Positions 52,515 through 61,660 of a stretch of DNA of 64,000 bases are shown here, piece after piece. The stretch is from Nocardia terpenica. Lineage in GTDB: Bacteria; Actinomycetota; Actinomycetes; Mycobacteriales; Mycobacteriaceae. The notes beneath the pieces were generated by a model that was not told the origin of the DNA, searched no databases, and saw only the letters and a program-made list of their open reading frames with translations. A program made the translations under genes and the position numbers. Numbering within the stretch: position 1 is the first letter of the stretch; each line of letters begins with the position of its first letter. Location: positions 1 through 64,000 of the forward strand of contig NZ_JABMCZ010000005.1 of NCBI RefSeq assembly GCF_013186535.1, in the 5' to 3' direction.

Positions 52515-53355
52515 CGCACTGCGTGGGCTGACCACGATCTTCGGTCGGGCGCACGGGATTCCGGAGACGCCGCGGCCCGGGACGGTGACGATGCGCGCCC
52601 GGAAGGTGAGCGTCGATCGCGGGGCCGGGCGCAGGGTCCTCGACCACATCGACCTCGACGTCGTCGCCGGGCAGATCCTCGCCCTGGTCGGACCCAACGG
52701 GGCGGGCAAGTCGACACTGCTCGCGGCGCTCGCCGGGGAACTCGAACCCGCCACCGGCACAGTCGAACTCGACGGGCGGGCACTCGCCCACCGGAGCGCG
52801 GTGGACATGGCCCGCCGCCGCGCGGTCCTGCCCCAGAACCACACCGTCGGCTTCCCGTTCACCGCCCGCGAGGTCGTCGCCATGGGCCGCGCCCCCTGGG
52901 CCCGCACCCCCCGTCAGGACCGCGACGAGGCCGCGATCGCCGCCGCGATGACCGCCACCGACGTCACCCACCTGGCCGCCCGCCCGTTCCCGGCCCTGTC
53001 CGGCGGCGAACGCGCCCGCGTCGCGCTGGCCCGCGTCCTCGCCCAGGACACCCCCACCCTGCTGCTGGACGAACCCACCGCCGCCCTCGACCTCGGCCAC
53101 CAGGAACAGGTCCTGCACCTGGCCCGCGACCGCGCCACCGCCGGCGCCGCCGTGGTCGTCGTCCTGCACGACCTCGGCGTCGCCGCCGCCTACGCCGACC
53201 GCGTCGCCGTCGTGCACCACGGCCGCCTCGCCGCCGACGGCCCACCCCGCGCCACCCTCACCACCGACCTGCTCACCCACGTCTACGCCCACCCCGTCGA
53301 AGTCCTCGACCACCCCGTCACCGGCGCCCAACTCGTCCTACCCGTCCGCCGCTGA
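52507..53355 (+). CDS. hmuV: Heme ABC transporter ATP-binding protein
   Basis: A 282-residue ATPase. Walker A GPNGAGKST, Q-loop LPQNHTVGFPFTAREVV, signature LSGGERARVALAR, Walker B TLLLDEPTAALD, and switch His in VVLHDLGVAAAYADRV are all present. The text between them is that of HmuV/BtuD-like iron and heme importers. ATG 52507 has GGGAGG 6 nt upstream; ATG 52501 is too close to it. Last gene of hmuTUV, which imports heme through the cytoplasmic membrane, probably under iron control. Confidence 0.92.
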   Translation: MSSALRGLTTIFGRAHGIPETPRPGTVTMRARKVSVDRGAGRRVLDHIDLDVVAGQILALVGPNGAGKSTLLAALAGELEPATGTVELDGRALAHRSAVDMARRRAVLPQNHTVGFPFTAREVVAMGRAPWARTPRQDRDEAAIAAAMTATDVTHLAARPFPALSGGERARVALARVLAQDTPTLLLDEPTAALDLGHQEQVLHLARDRATAGAAVVVVLHDLGVAAAYADRVAVVHHGRLAADGPPRATLTTDLLTHVYAHPVEVLDHPVTGAQLVLPVRR

Positions 53356-53416
53356 AACAACCCGACCGGCACGAAACCGGTGCGCTCCCAGATCTTTCCG
53401 AGTGAAAACCCGACGG

Positions 53417-53447
53417 CCGCGGCACTGCTACCCTGACAGTGCCGCGG
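53417..53447. promoter_or_regulatory. Inverted repeat covering the promoter and ribosome site of the TIR gene
   Basis: An 11-bp perfect repeat CCGCGGCACTG / CAGTGCCGCGG with a 9-nt spacer (CTACCCTGA). The spacer contains a -10-like TACCCT (53429-53434), and the right arm runs into the GGAGGGGG ribosome site. As DNA it is a likely operator; as RNA it could hide the ribosome site. Confidence 0.6.
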
Positions 53448-53458
53448 AGGGGGTTTCG

Positions 53459-56338
53459 ATGACTGTTGCGGCCGTGCGCTCCACACTGCTCCGCTACCGG
53501 CTCGTCCGCGCCGACACCGGATACGGCGCGTTCTTCTCCTACAGCGGCGACCGCGACCGCCGCCTGCTGCCCCGCCTGCAGCGCGCCATCGAAAAACAGT
53601 CCCGGCCCTGGTACCGGCCGCCGCGCGTGCGCATCTTCCTCGACTACAGCGGCATCTCGGTCGGGCCGCGGCTGCGCGCGAAAATCGAAGCCGGACTGGC
53701 CCGCTCACGCTGGCTGGTCGTCATCGCCTCACCCGAGGCGCGCCGCTCCACCTGGGTCGACCGCGAAATCGACTGGTGGCTCACCCACCGCTCGGTCGAC
53801 ACCCTGCTGCTGGTGGTCTCCGACGGCGCCCTGGTCTGGGACGAGCGGCGCGGCGACTGGGACCCCGACCGGTCCACCGCCCTCCCGCCGCGCCTGCTCG
53901 GCACCTTCCCCGACGAACCGGTGTGGAAGACGATTCCATGGCACGACTCCGGCCGCGACCCCGATATCGACAGTGCCGCGGTCAGTATCGCCGCGGTCGT
54001 GCGCGGCATGCGCGAAGACGACCTGACATCCGAGGGCCTGCGCGACACCCGCCGTAACCTGCGCTGGGCGCGGGCGGTGGCGCTCGTGCTCGCCGCGCTG
54101 CTCGTGGCGGCCGGGGTGATCGCCCGCATCGCCGTCGGCCAGAAGAACACCGCCGACGACCAGGCGCGGATCGCGTCGACCCGGCTGATGGCCTCGGTCG
54201 CCGACGGCCACGCCGCCACCGACGCGCGTGCCGCGCTGCTGCTGGCCGTCGCCGCCTACCGCACCGCCCCCGATCCGAACACCCTCGCCGCCCTGTACCG
54301 CGCGAACCTGGCCAGCCCCACCCTGGTGCGCGGCGTCACCACCCCGGCCCCGATCACGCAGCTGGAAACCAGCGCCGACGGCCGGACCGCGGTGGCCGGA
54401 CTCGGCGACGGGCAACTCGTCGCCTGGACCGCGACCGATCGAACGCTCGCCCCGATCACGAGCCTGGCCCCGCCGCTGTCCTCGATCGCGGTCAGCGCCG
54501 ACGCCACGGTGATCGCCGCCGCCGCCGGAACCCACCTGCGCCTGTGGCGAAAGACCGGCGGCCCCCTCGATCTCGCCGTGCCCGACGGCCTGACACCGCA
54601 GCAGGTGACCGTCCTGCCCTCCGGCGCCGTCGTGGCGGTGCAGACCACCACGACCGCCCCCGCGTCCGGGGCACTGCTGCTCTACGACAGCGGATCCGGG
54701 CGGCTGCGGGACCGCTTCGCCACCGACGCGCTGATCGCCCAGGCCGGTGTGCCCGGCCTCGGTGTGCGAACGGTGCTGCCGCTGTCCGACGACGACCTGC
54801 TCCTGCTCGACCACGCCTACTGGGTGCGCATCCGAGTCCGGGACGGAACGGTCGAGGACACCGGCATCGGCGAACTACCCGACCTCGCCGACGGTCTGAT
54901 CGGACGACCCTCCGGCAACGGCGAGCTCTACAGCGCCAGCAACAACGGCGGCGCCACCGACATCTACCGGCTCCACGGACCGAAACGATTCCCGGCCGAC
55001 GACATCGCGGCGACACTGTCGGCGATCACCCCCGCCACCGGCGTCGAACCCCCGGCGGTACTGGACCGCAACGGCGACACCGCCGCCCTGCTCGCCCCCG
55101 ACGGCAGCATCTACCTCGCGCCGATCGCCGCCGCCGCGACACCCCGGCCCGCCGCCGTCCGGCTCACCGGGGCACAGATCCGATCCGGCGACCTCATCCG
55201 CTTTCTGGGCGACTCCGGTCACCGGGTGCTCGCCGCGACCGGTGACCACCTGATCCTGTGGGACACCGATCAGATCGACCGGCTGTCGGTCACCGCCGCC
55301 GCCGCGATCCCCCAGGTGTGCAACGCCTGTCCGCGCCCGACGGTGCAGATCTCCCCCACCGACACCGAGATCATCGTCTCCAGCGGCGTGGACAACGGCC
55401 AAGCCCCCGACTCGACCGATATCGACCGCGAGGAGAACGCGAAGTATCGCTTCACCGTTGTCCGGCCACTCCCGCTCAGCAGTGCACCCGGCCGATCCGT
55501 GCCCGTCGACGGCATGCCCGCCTGGCCGGATCCGGCGCACCCGGTGCTGCTCACTCATCAACGGGCCCAACCCGATTCGCCGACCCCACCCCCGCTCGCC
55601 GTCCTCACCGCTCCGTCGCCCGAGGCGGTGCTGAGCGGCGCCTGGTCCGGGCCCGACCCCGCCACGGTGCTGTCGCTCGACGCGAACGGCACCCTCTCCG
55701 CACAGAACACATCAACCGGCGCGATCACCGCACAGCGCACCGCCCCCGCCCCGGCCACCGGCTACGGCCCGGTCGTATCGAACCGGCGCTTCGCCGCCTA
55801 CCTCAGCCGCCGCGACGTCACCATCGTCGACTCGGCCACCCTGGGCATCGCGGCACACCTCGACGGCCGCGATGTCACCGCCCTCGCCTACGCGGGCCCG
55901 CAGCTGCTGATCCACCGCGGCCGCGACCTCGAGGTGTGGACCGAGAACGGCTCGACCCGCCTGCGCACCCTCACCGGCATCGGCCCACCCGGCCACTGGG
56001 AATCCTTGGCCGCCGACGACGCCGCCACCGTCGTCGCCCACCTGGACGACGCGGGCTCGATCATCCTCGACGACCTGCGCACCGGCACGAACCTCGCCAC
56101 CATCCCGGGCGGCCCCGCCGCCGCGGGCATGACCGGACTCGCACTGTCGCACAACGGAAAACACCTCCTTACCGCCACCGGATCCTGGCGCGCCCCCGAA
56201 GGCACCCTCACCGACCACGACATCGCACCCGACACCCTCGTCCGCACCGCCTGCGACCGTGCGGGCACCGACCTCACCCCACAGGAATGGCGCGATCTGG
56301 TCGGGATCCGGCGACCACCGACCGCGTCGTGCCCGTAG
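53459..56338 (+). CDS. TIR domain - transmembrane - beta-propeller (WD40-like) protein
   Basis: A 959-residue protein. Residues 20-160 form a TIR-2/DUF1863-type domain: GYGAFFSYSGDRDRRLL, VRIFLDYSGISVG, SRWLVVIASPEARRSTWVDREIDWW. The Glu in this last segment (Glu103) is where NAD-cleaving TIR enzymes have their catalytic Glu. A single helix (about 205-226) follows, then an Ala-rich stalk with ASTRLMASVADGHAATDARAALLLAVAAY, and from about 290 to 930 some six to seven beta-propeller blades with WD40-like repeats (VAWTATDRTLAP, LHLWDTD-type ends such as LILWDTDQIDRL). The TIR part should be cytoplasmic and the propeller on the other side. No partner gene is obvious. ATG 53459 has GGAGGGGG ahead. 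Function unknown; sensing and NAD cleavage are inferred. Confidence 0.78.
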   Translation: MTVAAVRSTLLRYRLVRADTGYGAFFSYSGDRDRRLLPRLQRAIEKQSRPWYRPPRVRIFLDYSGISVGPRLRAKIEAGLARSRWLVVIASPEARRSTWVDREIDWWLTHRSVDTLLLVVSDGALVWDERRGDWDPDRSTALPPRLLGTFPDEPVWKTIPWHDSGRDPDIDSAAVSIAAVVRGMREDDLTSEGLRDTRRNLRWARAVALVLAALLVAAGVIARIAVGQKNTADDQARIASTRLMASVADGHAATDARAALLLAVAAYRTAPDPNTLAALYRANLASPTLVRGVTTPAPITQLETSADGRTAVAGLGDGQLVAWTATDRTLAPITSLAPPLSSIAVSADATVIAAAAGTHLRLWRKTGGPLDLAVPDGLTPQQVTVLPSGAVVAVQTTTTAPASGALLLYDSGSGRLRDRFATDALIAQAGVPGLGVRTVLPLSDDDLLLLDHAYWVRIRVRDGTVEDTGIGELPDLADGLIGRPSGNGELYSASNNGGATDIYRLHGPKRFPADDIAATLSAITPATGVEPPAVLDRNGDTAALLAPDGSIYLAPIAAAATPRPAAVRLTGAQIRSGDLIRFLGDSGHRVLAATGDHLILWDTDQIDRLSVTAAAAIPQVCNACPRPTVQISPTDTEIIVSSGVDNGQAPDSTDIDREENAKYRFTVVRPLPLSSAPGRSVPVDGMPAWPDPAHPVLLTHQRAQPDSPTPPPLAVLTAPSPEAVLSGAWSGPDPATVLSLDANGTLSAQNTSTGAITAQRTAPAPATGYGPVVSNRRFAAYLSRRDVTIVDSATLGIAAHLDGRDVTALAYAGPQLLIHRGRDLEVWTENGSTRLRTLTGIGPPGHWESLAADDAATVVAHLDDAGSIILDDLRTGTNLATIPGGPAAAGMTGLALSHNGKHLLTATGSWRAPEGTLTDHDIAPDTLVRTACDRAGTDLTPQEWRDLVGIRRPPTASCP

Positions 56339-56395
56339 CCCCGCGGCCGCGACCACCGCTGGGCACCGGCCCCGATCCCCGCTACCGTCGGGGGA

Positions 56396-57028
56396 ATGCA
56401 TCACCCTCTGCTGTTCGTGCTGGCAGCCCTCACCCTGATCGCGATCCCCGGCCCCAACCACCTCTACATCACCGCGCGCAGCATCGCCGAAGGACGACGC
56501 GCCGGAATGCTGTCGGCGCTCGGCGTCGAGACCGGGACGCTGGTGCACGTCGCGGCCGCCGCCGCGGGACTGTCGGCGCTGATCGCCGCCTCGGCCACCG
56601 CGTTCGGGGTGCTGCGCTACGCGGGCGCGGCGTATCTGGTGTATCTGGCCTACCGGACGCTGCGCGGCGGGGACGAGCCGAACAAGGTTGCGGTGCAGGC
56701 GCGTCCACCGCACCGGGTGTATCTGGACGGGATGCTGGTGAACCTGTTCAACCCGAAGGTGATCCTGTTCTTCCTCGCCTTCCTGCCGCAATTCGTCGAC
56801 CGCGGCGCGGGCGCGGTACCGCTGCAGATGGCCGTGCTCGGGCTGATCACCGCGCTCATCGGGCTGGTCGCGGACTTCGTGTACGCCATCGGCGCCGGCT
56901 CGATCGGCGGCTGGCTGCGCGAACGCCCCGCCTTCCGCCGCCGCCAGCGCTACGCCACCGGCCTGATCTACCTGGCCCTCGGCGCGGCCGCCGCCTTCGC
57001 CGGGCCCGAACCCCGCCACACCGCCTGA
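56396..57028 (+). CDS. LysE/RhtB-family exporter
   Basis: A 210-residue, five-to-six-helix amino-acid exporter. The family start PLLFVLAALTLIAIPGPNHLYITARSIAEGRRAG contains the PGP motif, followed by ALGVETGTLVHVAAAAAGLSAL and LVNLFNPKVILFFLAFLPQFV. It exports basic or neutral amino acids or related metabolites. It begins 57 bp after the TIR gene. Its stop lies one base from that of the convergent MMPL gene, with no terminator seen between them. Confidence 0.9.
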   Translation: MHHPLLFVLAALTLIAIPGPNHLYITARSIAEGRRAGMLSALGVETGTLVHVAAAAAGLSALIAASATAFGVLRYAGAAYLVYLAYRTLRGGDEPNKVAVQARPPHRVYLDGMLVNLFNPKVILFFLAFLPQFVDRGAGAVPLQMAVLGLITALIGLVADFVYAIGAGSIGGWLRERPAFRRRQRYATGLIYLALGAAAAFAGPEPRHTA

Positions 57029-57029
57029 C

Positions 57030-59123
57030 TCAGCGCCACACCAGTTTCAGCACCGCCGGGGTCAGCAGCATCCGAATCACGGTGGCGTCCAGCACCAAGG
57101 CCGCGATCATGCCGTAGGCGATGTACTTCATCAACACCAGATCCGAGAAACCGAACGCGCCGGTCACCACGATGAGAATCGCCGCGGCGGAGGTGATCAC
57201 ACCGCCGGTGTGCGCGATCCCGTACCGGACCGCCGCCGCCGGGGGCGCACCCGCCGCCCGCGCCTCGGCCATCCGCGACTGCAGAAACACCTCGTAATCG
57301 GTCGACAACCCGAACAGCACCGCCACGATCAACACCAGCACCGCGAACATCAGCGGCTGCGGCGTGAACCCGAACAGCCCCGCCCCGTGCCCCTCCACGA
57401 AGATCCAGGTCAAAACGCCCAGCGCGGCGCCCAGCGACAGCGCGCTGAACACCACCGCCTTCACCGCCAGCACCAGCGACCGAAACGCCGCATACATCAA
57501 CACGATCGCCGCCGCCACCAGGATCGCGATCAGCAGCGGCAACCCGCCCAACAGGCCGTGAATCGCGTCGTACTCCAGCGCCGGCACCCCCGCCACCATC
57601 ACCCGCACCCCCGGCGGCGCCGCGATCGCGCGCAGCGTGGCGATCGCCGCGTCCGCGTCGCTCTTGCGCACCAGCCCGGTCTGCAGCACATTCACCCCGT
57701 CGGTGGTCGGGGCCGCCGCCTCGAACGGACCGGTCAGCCCCGGCGCGAAATTCGCCTGAAACCGGATATCGGACAGCTGCCGCGCATCCGCGCCCACCAC
57801 CACCAGCTTCAACGGCTCGGTCCGGAAATCCGGGAACAACGCGTCGAACTGCTCCTGCGCCACCCGCGCCGGATTGTCGGCCGCCAGATAGCGTTCGCTC
57901 AACCCCCCGAAAGCGATGTGCCGGAACGGAATCAGCAACACCAGCAGCAACCCCAGCACCGGCACGATCACCCGCGCCGGGCGGCGCATCGCCACATCGG
58001 CCAGCCGCGCGAAGAACCCGCGATCGATCTGCTCGGCGGTGCGGATACCGGCGAACCGGCCCCACCCCCACAGATCGATGCGCCGCCCCACGATACTCAA
58101 CGCCGCCGGCAACGCCGTCACCGACAACACCGCCGCCAGCAGCACCGAACTGATCCCCCCGTAGGGCACCGACCGCAGCACCCCGTTCGGATAGATGAAC
58201 AACGCCCCCAGGCTCACCGCGATGATCGCCGCCGAGAACAACACCGTGCGCCCCGCCGTGGCCACCGTGCGGGCGGTGGCCTCCTCCACACTGCGCCCGC
58301 CCGCCAACTCCTCCCGGAACCGGGTCACCGCGAACAACCCGTAATCGATCGCCAAACCCAGACTCACCAAAGTGACCACCGCGCTGGCGAACACGTTCAC
58401 CTGGATGTGCGCGGTGAGCAGCCGCATGATGCCCTGGCTGCCCAGAATCGTCATCCCCCCGATCAACACCGGCAGCAGCGCCCCCACCACCCCGCCGAAC
58501 ACGAAATACAGCAGGATCGCCACCAGCGGCAGCGCGATCAGCTCCGCCCGGTGGATATCGCGCTGCATCCCGATATTGATGCCCTCCACCACCGGCTGCA
58601 ACCCCGCCAGCCGCACCGTCGTGCCCCCCGGCCCCGCCCCCGCCGCGCCCGCACCCAGATCGTGCTCGATGGCCAGATAATTGGTCACCGTCTCGGTGTC
58701 CGCGCCGCGCAACCCGATGCTCGCGAACGCGTGCGTGCGCGACGCGTCGGCGAACGCGCCCATCATCGGGCCGTCGAAATAGCTGTCGATCTTCTGGATC
58801 CGGTCGGGATGGGCCGCCCGCAGCCGCGCCAGCGCCGCGGCCACCGCCTCCCGCACCGACGGCGTGTCCACCGTGGCGCCCGGCGGGGCGGTGTAGAGGA
58901 CGATCACATCGGCGTCGCGGTCGCGGCCGAAGGTGCGGTCGGCCAGCTGCGAGGCCACCACCGACTCGCTGTGCTCGTCGAACCAGCCGCCCTGCGTCAG
59001 CCGCGACCCCAGATCCCGCCCATAGAACCCGGACGCCGCCACCGCGACCAGCAACACCGCGAACACCAGCAGCCGGTGCCGGTGCACGAACCGCCCCCAC
59101 CGCAGCAGCCCCACCTCCAGCAT
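57030..59123 (-). CDS. MMPL-family RND transporter
   Basis: A 697-residue RND permease of the MmpL/SSD type, about twelve transmembrane helices in two halves. The N-terminus is LLRWGRFVHRHRLLVFAVLLV. VTLVSLGLAIDYGLFAVTRFREELAGG in the first half and VLIVAVLFGLSTDYEVFLQSRM in the second carry the proton-relay Asp/Tyr of the family. In mycolata such proteins export mycolic-acid or other envelope lipids. It is short compared with MmpL3. ATG 59123 is used; the frame opening at 59180 overlaps the lipoprotein gene. It follows the MTB12-like lipoprotein gene by 8 bp, so the pair may act together. Confidence 0.9.
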   Translation of the reverse strand: MLEVGLLRWGRFVHRHRLLVFAVLLVAVAASGFYGRDLGSRLTQGGWFDEHSESVVASQLADRTFGRDRDADVIVLYTAPPGATVDTPSVREAVAAALARLRAAHPDRIQKIDSYFDGPMMGAFADASRTHAFASIGLRGADTETVTNYLAIEHDLGAGAAGAGPGGTTVRLAGLQPVVEGINIGMQRDIHRAELIALPLVAILLYFVFGGVVGALLPVLIGGMTILGSQGIMRLLTAHIQVNVFASAVVTLVSLGLAIDYGLFAVTRFREELAGGRSVEEATARTVATAGRTVLFSAAIIAVSLGALFIYPNGVLRSVPYGGISSVLLAAVLSVTALPAALSIVGRRIDLWGWGRFAGIRTAEQIDRGFFARLADVAMRRPARVIVPVLGLLLVLLIPFRHIAFGGLSERYLAADNPARVAQEQFDALFPDFRTEPLKLVVVGADARQLSDIRFQANFAPGLTGPFEAAAPTTDGVNVLQTGLVRKSDADAAIATLRAIAAPPGVRVMVAGVPALEYDAIHGLLGGLPLLIAILVAAAIVLMYAAFRSLVLAVKAVVFSALSLGAALGVLTWIFVEGHGAGLFGFTPQPLMFAVLVLIVAVLFGLSTDYEVFLQSRMAEARAAGAPPAAAVRYGIAHTGGVITSAAAILIVVTGAFGFSDLVLMKYIAYGMIAALVLDATVIRMLLTPAVLKLVWR

Positions 59124-59131
59124 GCCCGGAC

Positions 59132-59665
59132 TCAGCCGCAGGCCGGGGTCTTGTAATCGGCCGAGCGCAGAATCCCGCACAGATCATCGCGGGAGATCTT
59201 CCACATCCCGTCCACATCCACGAAGTGCACGATCGTGGTGCGCACGTTGTCCCCGGTCCCGTCCTTGTCCAGGCGCATGGTCGCGGTCAGGGTGCCGTCG
59301 TGGTTGTCGAACACCGGATCGGTCACCCCGTACACCGCGCGCGGATTGTCGTGCATCGCCTTGTACATGTCCGGGATCGCGTCTGTGAACGCCGCCCCGT
59401 CCTGGATCAGCGCGGTGCGGTCGCTGTCGGGCAGCGACGGATCCAGCGCCCGCTTGATCTGGGAATCCAGCTGCGCGGCCGTGGGAATCGGCGGCCTGTT
59501 CGCGCTACTGGCGGCCGCGGCCGCCGCCGACGACGTCAGCGCCGCGTACGCCGAGGACCGCGCCGCCGCCACCGACGCCTCGTCCGGGCCGCTGTCACAC
59601 GCTGCCGCCGCCACCGCGAGCAACACCAGCACCCCTGCGCTGCGGGCCGATCGTCGCACTGCCAT
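59132..59665 (-). CDS. MTB12-like (low-molecular-weight antigen) lipoprotein
   Basis: A 177-residue exported protein with a signal ending in the lipobox VAAAAC. After an Ala/Ser linker the domain begins PPIPTAAQLDSQIKRALDPSLPDSDRTALIQDG and ends with TIVHFVDVDGMWKISRDDLCGIL. These match the order of the M. tuberculosis Mtb12 antigen (PTAAQL..., ...FVNQGGWMLSR). The role of that family is unknown; a NTF2-like fold is likely. Start ATG 59665 is 6 nt from GAGG. It lies directly upstream of the MMPL gene. Confidence 0.72.
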   Translation of the reverse strand: MAVRRSARSAGVLVLLAVAAAACDSGPDEASVAAARSSAYAALTSSAAAAAASSANRPPIPTAAQLDSQIKRALDPSLPDSDRTALIQDGAAFTDAIPDMYKAMHDNPRAVYGVTDPVFDNHDGTLTATMRLDKDGTGDNVRTTIVHFVDVDGMWKISRDDLCGILRSADYKTPACG

Positions 59666-59785
59666 CCCCATCCTCGGCGGGTCGAAGTTACCGGACGTTC
59701 ACCTACAGTCTTCCACGACCGGCCGCCAACCCCCGGCATCTGCCGCGCGGGCGCGCAAACCGCTGGCCGACAGCGGTTTCCGCGC

Positions 59786-60142
59786 TCACATACCGTCGAT
59801 CACCGCGCCCAGGCGACCCAGCAGCGTCCGCACCGCCGTGGTGTCGCGGGCCGCCGCGGCGGGCACCGCCACCGCGGCCGGGATCAGATCGCGCACCAGC
59901 GCGGTGACGCTGCGCTCGTCGTCGAGATCGATATCGGTGACCGGGGCGCACGCCACGGCCACCACATCCTCCGGGCCGGGCACATCGGCGTCCAGGCCCG
60001 CGCGGTAGATCTCGAGGGTGACGGTGGCGCGCACCGTGCGGAAGGCGAACCAGCGTCCGTCCGCGGTCGTGCCGAAACCGTGCGCGAACGGACCAACGGT
60101 AATGTCTTCGACGACACATCCAGACGTGTGGTCTGTTTTCAA
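59786..60142 (-). CDS. Conserved hypothetical protein divergent from lppL
   Basis: A 118-residue soluble protein of unknown family. It has a beta-rich centre GFGTTADGRWFAFRTVRATVTLEIYRAG and a C-terminal helical part. TTG 60142 is chosen: AGGGAG is 8 nt ahead, while the ORF could also open at 60199. In M. tuberculosis a small leftward gene (Rv2137c) occupies the same place divergent from lppL, so this may be its counterpart; I infer that from position alone. The protein has no visible motif. Confidence 0.6.
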   Translation of the reverse strand: MKTDHTSGCVVEDITVGPFAHGFGTTADGRWFAFRTVRATVTLEIYRAGLDADVPGPEDVVAVACAPVTDIDLDDERSVTALVRDLIPAAVAVPAAAARDTTAVRTLLGRLGAVIDGM

Positions 60143-60342
60143 CCGGGTCTCCCTGCATCGGCTGCTGGTCACCTCCACGGTAACCCCCGGCGCCGACATT
60201 CCGGTCGGTCGCCGATGTCACGTCAGGTAATTGTCGCCCGATCCTTCCCGCCGGAACCACCCCGGTGAGCGGGGCCGGTCGGCAATCATGGTCAGATGAC
60301 GAGGTAGGCACGAGCGGTGGTCGGTGAAAGGGAGTGCGGGGC

Positions 60343-61380
60343 ATGCACAGTCGCGGCGGAACCCGGGCGGTGTGGTCGGCGGTGCTCGCGGCCACCACGG
60401 CGGTGACACTGCTGACCGGATGCTCGGCCCGCAACGCCGACAGCGCCGAACCCGGACCCGGGGCCGGACCCGCCCCCGCCAGCGCGGCCCTCGCCCCCGT
60501 CCCGGCCGCGGCGCCCACCGGCACCGTCACCCCGGCCGCCCCGATCGCGGCGCTGCTGTCCGAGCCCGCCACCGGCCGCCTGGCCGCGCTCGACGCCGAC
60601 GGCGTCACCGTGCGGCTGCTCGACCCCGCCACCGGCGACACCCGCACCGCCACCCTGCCCGCCCGCGCCACCGCCCTGGCCCCCGGCGCGCCCGGCGAGA
60701 TCCTCGCGCCCGCGGGCCGCCAGATCGTGCACATCGCCGCCACCACCGCCGCCGTGCGGTCCACCCCGATCGACGGCGACGTGCGCGCGGTCACCCGCCG
60801 CGACGACGACAGCCTCGCCGCCGGGCTCGCCGACGGCCGGGTGCTGATCCTGGACCCCGACGGCCATGTCCGCCAGACCATTCCCGGCCTCGGCCGCATC
60901 GACGGCATCGCCGCCGCGGGCGACGCGGTCGCCGTGCTCGACCGCGCCCAGACCAGCCTCACCCAGCTCGACCTGACCCGCGACCACGCCGGACTGGCGC
61001 TGCGCGCGGGCACCGGCGCCACCACCGTGCTCGCCGACCACTACGGGCGGCTGCTGGTCGCCGACACCGCCGGCGGCGCGCTGCTGGTGTACACCGCCGA
61101 TCCGCTCGTGTTGCGACAAAGGTTCCCGGTAGGCTCGGCGCCCTATGCGCTCGCCTACGATCAGCGGGCCGAGACGGTGTGGGTGACGCAGACGAGCAGC
61201 AACGAAGTCGTCGGTTTCGACCTGTCGAGAGGTATACCGGAGGAAGTGGGCCGATGCGCGACGGTGCGGCAGCCGAATTCGGTCACTGTCGACGACCGCA
61301 CCGGCGACATGTTCGTGGGGTCCGCCACCGGTGACGGTCTGCAGCGGATCGGCGCGGACCAGAGGAAGAGAGGGCACTGA
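60343..61380 (+). CDS. lppL: LppL-like beta-propeller lipoprotein
   Basis: A 345-residue exported protein. The signal ends with the lipobox TLLTGC (Cys27), followed by a Pro/Ala-rich linker and YncE-like propeller blades (GRLAALDADGVTVRLLDPATGDTRTA, ADHYGRLLVADTAGGALLVY, YDQRAETVWVTQTSSNEVVGFDL). ATG 60343 is 9 nt from GGGAG. It is followed by the DUF5703 gene (TGATG overlap) and pyrD, as around Rv2138 in M. tuberculosis, hence the symbol. Ligand unknown. Confidence 0.8.
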   Translation: MHSRGGTRAVWSAVLAATTAVTLLTGCSARNADSAEPGPGAGPAPASAALAPVPAAAPTGTVTPAAPIAALLSEPATGRLAALDADGVTVRLLDPATGDTRTATLPARATALAPGAPGEILAPAGRQIVHIAATTAAVRSTPIDGDVRAVTRRDDDSLAAGLADGRVLILDPDGHVRQTIPGLGRIDGIAAAGDAVAVLDRAQTSLTQLDLTRDHAGLALRAGTGATTVLADHYGRLLVADTAGGALLVYTADPLVLRQRFPVGSAPYALAYDQRAETVWVTQTSSNEVVGFDLSRGIPEEVGRCATVRQPNSVTVDDRTGDMFVGSATGDGLQRIGADQRKRGH

Positions 61381-61652
61381 TGACTCGAGCCTCGACGCCC
61401 CGTTCGCCACGCAGGCGCTCATCACTCCCGGCCAGCTGGGAGGAGGAGGCCACCGAAGAAGGAGAATACGAGTACGTGCCGTTACGACTACCGCCCGACG
61501 TGACCCGGGTGACCGCATCCATGCGCCTGGCCATCCAGGCCGAATTCGGTGGCTGGGAACTGTCGCGGGTGCGCGCCTACACCGACGGCAGCCGCCGGGT
61601 GCTGCTGCGGCGCCCCAAGACCACCCGCCCGGCCACGGAACCGGGGATGTGA
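61380..61652 (+). CDS. DUF5703 family protein
   Basis: A 90-residue protein. The core YEYVPLRLPPDVTRVTASMRLAIQAEFGGWELSRVRAYTDGSRRVLLRRP is the DUF5703 signature. It is a small basic soluble protein of unknown function, always found next to pyrD in mycolata as far as I know. The start overlaps the lppL stop (TGATG) and pyrD begins 8 bp later, so the three genes form one operon. Confidence 0.88.
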   Translation: MTRASTPRSPRRRSSLPASWEEEATEEGEYEYVPLRLPPDVTRVTASMRLAIQAEFGGWELSRVRAYTDGSRRVLLRRPKTTRPATEPGM

Positions 61653-61660
61653 GGGGCGCC

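Noticed and set aside
55712..57019. Leftward 435-codon frame opposite the TIR and LysE genes
   Set aside because: Shadow frame; both rightward genes are recognisable.
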